DNA of 8,239 nt from Halobacteriales archaeon QS_5_70_15 (GTDB lineage: Archaea; Halobacteriota; Halobacteria; Halobacteriales; Haloarculaceae): the NCBI GenBank assembly GCA_003022005.1, contig PXRQ01000006.1, positions 1 to 8,239 of the forward strand, given 5' to 3'. Positions 5,900 through 8,239 of this stretch are shown here, in pieces. Numbering within the stretch: the stretch's first letter is position 1; each line of letters starts with the position of its first letter. The notes under the pieces were generated by a model. It made no database searches, was not told the DNA's origin, and saw nothing but the letters and a program-made list of their open reading frames with translations. The position numbers and the translations under genes are program-made.

Positions 5900-6472
5900 A
5901 TGGATCACGAGGACGTCGAGGCGGTCTTCCCCGAACTGCGGTCGATCGACGACGACGAACTCCGCGGGAGCGTCGCGACCGCGTGGGTGAACGCCTGTAC
6001 CGACGCCGGTATCGGGACGCCGGATGAACTCCGCGCAGTACCGTGGTTCCCGCCGGCCGAGCGGGGGCTCGGCATCCCGGAGGGCGAGGAGACGCTCGTC
6101 TCCCACGTCCGCGACGTGACCGCCTGTGCCGTCGGGCTCGCGGAGACGCTGGTCGAGCGACGGGGCGCGGACGTCGACCTCGACCTCGACCTCGTCGTCG
6201 CGGGGTCGCTCGTCCACGACGCCTCGAAGCTCGCCGAGTTCGACGACCACGACCCGACGCCCGTCGGCGACCTGCTCGGCCACCCCTACTGGGGCGTCCA
6301 CGTCGTGGCGAGCGCGGAGCTCCCCGCCGAGTACGCCCACGTCGTCCTCTCGCACTCCGGTCGGACGAACGTCGAGCCCGCGTTCCTCGAGGCCGAACTC
6401 GTCCGCCGGGCCGACGAGGCCGCCGCGAGCGCCATCCGCCTCGGGTACCTCGACGACCTCCGGGATGCCTGA
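5900..6472 (+). CDS. HD-domain protein, putative metal-dependent phosphohydrolase
   Basis: HD-domain proteins are usually metal-dependent phosphohydrolases acting on nucleotides or other phosphate esters; the substrate here is unknown. The 190 residues show the expected ligands in order: His69 (LVSHVRDVT), His106-Asp107 with Lys110 (GSLVHDASK), His128 and His134 (GHPYWGVH), His147 and His152 (AHVVLSHSG) and Asp172 (RRADEAAA). The N-terminal 60 residues (MDHEDVEAVFPELRSIDDDE onward) form an acidic helical extension containing VPWFPPAERGLG. No membrane segment is present. The frame stays open upstream to 5033, but codon use changes before 5900 and the TATATC box fixes the ATG. The broken SDR gene follows 47 bp downstream; whether the two were cotranscribed is unclear. 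Confidence 0.9.
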   Translation: MDHEDVEAVFPELRSIDDDELRGSVATAWVNACTDAGIGTPDELRAVPWFPPAERGLGIPEGEETLVSHVRDVTACAVGLAETLVERRGADVDLDLDLVVAGSLVHDASKLAEFDDHDPTPVGDLLGHPYWGVHVVASAELPAEYAHVVLSHSGRTNVEPAFLEAELVRRADEAAASAIRLGYLDDLRDA

Positions 6473-6519
6473 TACGGACGGGCGTGACGCCGAAACCGTT
6501 CGCGCCCCCCGTGCCGACC

Positions 6520-7078
6520 GTGAACGGGGGAACTGTGCTCCTCGCGGGCGCCTCGGGCGATACCGGACGTCGGACCCTCGACCGCCCCTCCAGGACGCCG
6601 TACCGGGTGCGGGCGCTCACCCGCTCGGCGGGGAAGCGAGACCGGCTCCGCCGCCGGGGGCCGACGGCCGGGGGAACGTCCAGCTCCTCGACGCGGCGGT
6701 CGCCGCCGGCGCGGAGCATTTGGTGTGGAGTCCTCGCTCGGCGTCGGCGAGGACCGCGGCTCCTGGATGGCCCGGACCTTCCGGCTCGCCGTCCCGTCGG
6801 TGCTCCGGGTCAAGTGCCGTGCCGAGTCGGCCGTCCGCGAGTCGGGGCTCGCCCACACGGTGCTCCGCCCGGGCCTCCCCACCGGCGGCTCGCCGAGCGG
6901 CGAGGTACAGGTCGCCGAGGCCGGAACCGGGCTGTGGGGTGCGGTCGCGCGGGCCGACGTGGCCCGGCTCCTCGTGGCGTCGCTGGCGACGCCGCAGGTC
7001 GAGAACCGGACTCTCGAAGTCGTCAGGAACCCGCCGGTTCGCCGTCGGGCCGAGCCGGTCGACTGGACCTACCCGTGA
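6520..7078 (+). pseudogene. Broken NAD(P)-binding SDR-like gene
   Basis: Three pieces of one atypical SDR / NAD(P)H-binding protein lie in three frames. Piece A (6520-6660, GTG start) has TVLLAGASGDTGRRTLD with the GxxGxxG dinucleotide-binding motif and TPYRVRALTRSAGKRDRL. Piece B (about 6663-6725) reads DGRGNVQLLDAAVAAGAEHL, the helix and strand before the usual active-site region. Piece C (from 6728) reads ESSLGVGED, AESAVRESGLAHTVLRPG, RADVARLLVASLATPQVENR and ends at 7078. Pieces B and C would join in frame if one base were added near 6725 (HLV-x-ESSLGVG). Between A and B about 60-70 residues of a roughly 240-residue protein are missing and the frame is lost, around a GCCGACGG stretch at 6660-6668. 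Codon bias is still that of a haloarchaeal gene, so decay looks recent. Sequencing error could explain the frameshift but hardly the deletion. Confidence 0.82.
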
Positions 7079-7160
7079 CCACGCCGTCGGGGGCGTCCGT
7101 AGCGTTCGGACGCGCCGGCGGTCCGCAAGGCTCAGGCCCGCCGGCCGCCACCGGCCGAGC

Positions 7161-7673
7161 ATGGCGGACGAAGACGGGGAAGGGACGGTCGACCCGCGGC
7201 GGCGGAAACTGCGGCTGCTCGGCGTCACGACGGCCCTGAGCGGCCTGCTGACCGTCGGTGCCGCCCGGCTGTTCCCCGACCCGTACGACCCCCTCGTGCT
7301 CGGCCTCGCGTTCCTCGCTATCGCGACGATGGTGTTCGAGTACACGGAGGACCGACCGGTCGGTCTCTCGCTGGGCTTTCTCACCGGCGGCGTCATCGTC
7401 TGGCTCCAGCCGGCGGTGAGCCCGGGGGCCTCCTACACGCTAACCGGCGTGATACTCGTGCTGTTCGGGCTACTGAACGTCGTGTTCCCGCCGTTCGCGC
7501 TGTTCTTCTCGAACCTCGGACGGCGGCTCGCCCGCCGCGCCCTCGGCCTCCGCCTCCATGACCACCTCCGGCTTGCGGCACTGCATGCTTCCTTGCAAGT
7601 GTCGGAGGCGCTTACGACCTGCAAGAGCCTAGTGAACAGCCAAAGCAAGCGAGCAGGCTACACACCTCACTAA
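7161..7673 (+). CDS. Four-helix membrane protein with an aberrant C-terminus
   Basis: This 170-residue protein has unknown function. After a charged N-terminus (MADEDGEGTVDPRRRKLRLL) come four likely membrane segments near residues 17-36, 44-60, 68-84 and 92-110. A basic stretch FFSNLGRRLARRALGLRL (about 115-132) then looks like a natural cytoplasmic end. From about residue 133 the composition changes: the DNA loses its strong G/C third-position bias and the translated tail (ending SKRAGYTPH) contains Cys, Lys and Ser unlike the rest. The last 38 residues are therefore probably read from inserted or rearranged DNA. The frame also extends upstream through the SDR region, but the ATG at 7161 follows an 82-bp noncoding gap and opens a well-formed membrane protein. 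No strong TATA box is visible upstream. The gene is probably real but its 3' end is disrupted. Confidence 0.72.
   Translation: MADEDGEGTVDPRRRKLRLLGVTTALSGLLTVGAARLFPDPYDPLVLGLAFLAIATMVFEYTEDRPVGLSLGFLTGGVIVWLQPAVSPGASYTLTGVILVLFGLLNVVFPPFALFFSNLGRRLARRALGLRLHDHLRLAALHASLQVSEALTTCKSLVNSQSKRAGYTPH
7565..7608. repeat. Imperfect inverted repeat at the composition boundary
   Basis: The left arm CCTCCG-GC-TTGC (7565-7576) pairs with the right arm GCAA-GTGT-CGGAGG (7595-7608), with 2 and 4 unpaired bases and an 18-nt loop. It sits where the GC-rich coding sequence gives way to the low-GC tail. The self-complementary CTTGCAAG (7592-7599) overlaps the right arm and recurs at 7735-7742. Confidence 0.4.
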
Positions 7674-7676
7674 TCG

Positions 7677-7766
7677 GTGGTGGAGTTTGCTGAGGCGATA
7701 CTGACGCTCGCACTCGTTGTCAACTCTCTTGTAACTTGCAAGGACAAAAGCGATGAAGAGGAGTAG
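7677..7766 (+). other. Tiny open frame with a hydrophobic segment (doubtful gene)
   Basis: A GTG-started frame of 29 codons encodes a hydrophobic stretch FAEAILTLALVVNSLV and then a charged end TCKDKSDEEE before TAG. The shape, one membrane-length helix plus an acidic tail, is protein-like and fits a small membrane peptide or the remains of a longer gene. It is in the same frame as the preceding membrane protein, directly after that gene's TAA at 7671. No promoter is evident and no homologue is recognised. Confidence 0.25.
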
Positions 7767-7823
7767 AGTAAAGATCAATGCACACCTGAGCGTCTTTTGG
7801 AAACATACGCCCCCTGGATGATG

Positions 7824-7839
7824 ACCGCCTCATGGCGGT
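7824..7839. repeat. Perfect hairpin ACCGCC-TCAT-GGCGGT
   Basis: A perfect 6-bp inverted repeat with a 4-nt loop lies within the low-GC tail. No T-run follows on either strand, so a terminator is not supported. It could be part of a mobile-element end or a protein-binding site. Confidence 0.3.
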
Positions 7840-8239
7840 ATTCCCTCAGGAGATCGGCGGGCCCCTAAACCCATAATCCATCGAGGGTCCTTACCGGGCA
7901 TATGTCCGTGGGGCTACCAGTTCTTTGGGTTCACGTCAGGTTGGTACGTAGGCATCGTTGTGCTGCTATTTTCGTCATCATCTTTTCCATTGCTGCGTTC
8001 ACATTGCATACTCCAAAGGGCGGAAGTCCTCCATGTGCCCGCTTTGCTCATGATATGATAAACAACCCTCAGAGCTCTTTGATCCCATTGACGCAATCTT
8101 CAGCATTCCGTGATCATGGTGTAGGACAGACGCCATGTGGACGATCGCGACGCTTTCGACTGTCGCTAGCAGGAGGAGGCGAAAAGAGTTGGGGTTTCAT
8201 CCGGCAAAGGCGATGTCGAATGAGGCTGTTGTCTACCCG

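Larger units (their letters stand above)
7674..8239. other. Low-GC tail with no confident gene; possible foreign or remnant DNA
   Basis: These 566 bases differ sharply from the rest: lower GC, no third-position bias, and stops scattered in most frames. Short open frames exist, but none shows the acidic composition of haloarchaeal proteins over a useful length, and I recognise no domain. They are 7677-7766 plus (29 codons), 7902 to the window end plus (at least 112 codons, open), 7914-8096 minus, and 7999-8136 minus (45 codons). Features seen are a hairpin at 7824-7839 and a second CTTGCAAG at 7735-7742. Likely explanations are a remnant of a mobile element or integrated plasmid or virus DNA; no transposase or integrase can be read. 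Confidence 0.5.

Noticed and set aside
6126..7160. Apparent N-terminal fusion to the membrane protein at 7161
   Set aside because: The upstream part is an off-frame reading of the HD gene and of the broken SDR gene; only 6663-6725 of it resembles protein, as piece B of the SDR.
7914..8096. 60-codon minus-strand frame in the tail
   Set aside because: It needs a TTG start, overlaps other equally weak frames on both strands, and has no recognisable domain; kept only as part of the tail description.
8222..8239. GAGGCTGTTGTCTACCCG at the right edge as an insertion-sequence terminus
   Set aside because: It resembles the style of terminal repeats, but no inverted partner occurs in the window and I cannot match it to a named element.
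1..8239. CRISPR arrays, tRNA or rRNA genes
   Set aside because: No regularly spaced repeats, no tRNA T-loop and anticodon pattern, and no rRNA-like sequence were seen on either strand.

Overview
The window is chromosomal DNA of a halophilic archaeon (class Halobacteria). The evidence is the very GC-rich sequence with strong G/C at third codon positions, the highly acidic predicted proteins, several haloarchaea-type conserved hypothetical proteins, and start codons that repeatedly lie about 27-30 bp downstream of an A/T-rich TATA-like box, as in leaderless archaeal transcripts. The genus cannot be told from the sequence.

Layout. Positions 1-586 (minus) hold the N-terminal 195 codons of carB, the carbamoyl-phosphate synthase large subunit. 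It is followed on the minus strand by a conserved haloarchaeal hypothetical gene (713-1222) and a 77-residue winged-helix-like protein (1482-1715). A 291-bp divergent spacer with overlapping inverted repeats separates the latter from a plus-strand M20/AbgB-type amidohydrolase (2007-3275). Then come four minus-strand genes: a DUF5815-like protein (3336-3869), a 72-residue extremely acidic protein (3921-4139), a multi-pass membrane protein (4182-5024) and a DUF7124-like protein (5210-5626). The plus strand resumes with an HD-domain protein (5900-6472), a broken NAD(P)-binding SDR-like gene (6520-7078) and a four-helix membrane protein (7161-7673). From about 7560 to the end the DNA changes character: GC content falls, codon bias is lost, and no convincing gene is present.

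How it fits together. Most genes appear to be individually promoted housekeeping or lineage-specific genes rather than one pathway. The clearest anomalies are signs of gene decay. The amidohydrolase has an in-frame gap that removes the expected HGCGHN metal-binding block. The SDR gene has both a central deletion and a one-base frameshift. The last membrane protein reads into low-GC DNA that replaces or extends its C-terminus. This suggests an eroding region next to an insertion or recombination scar at the right end. I did not find a coherent new defence, mobile or metabolic system. The best leads for undescribed biology are the nested inverted repeats in the regulator/amidohydrolase spacer, the 72-residue beta-alternating acidic protein, and the tail of uncertain origin.
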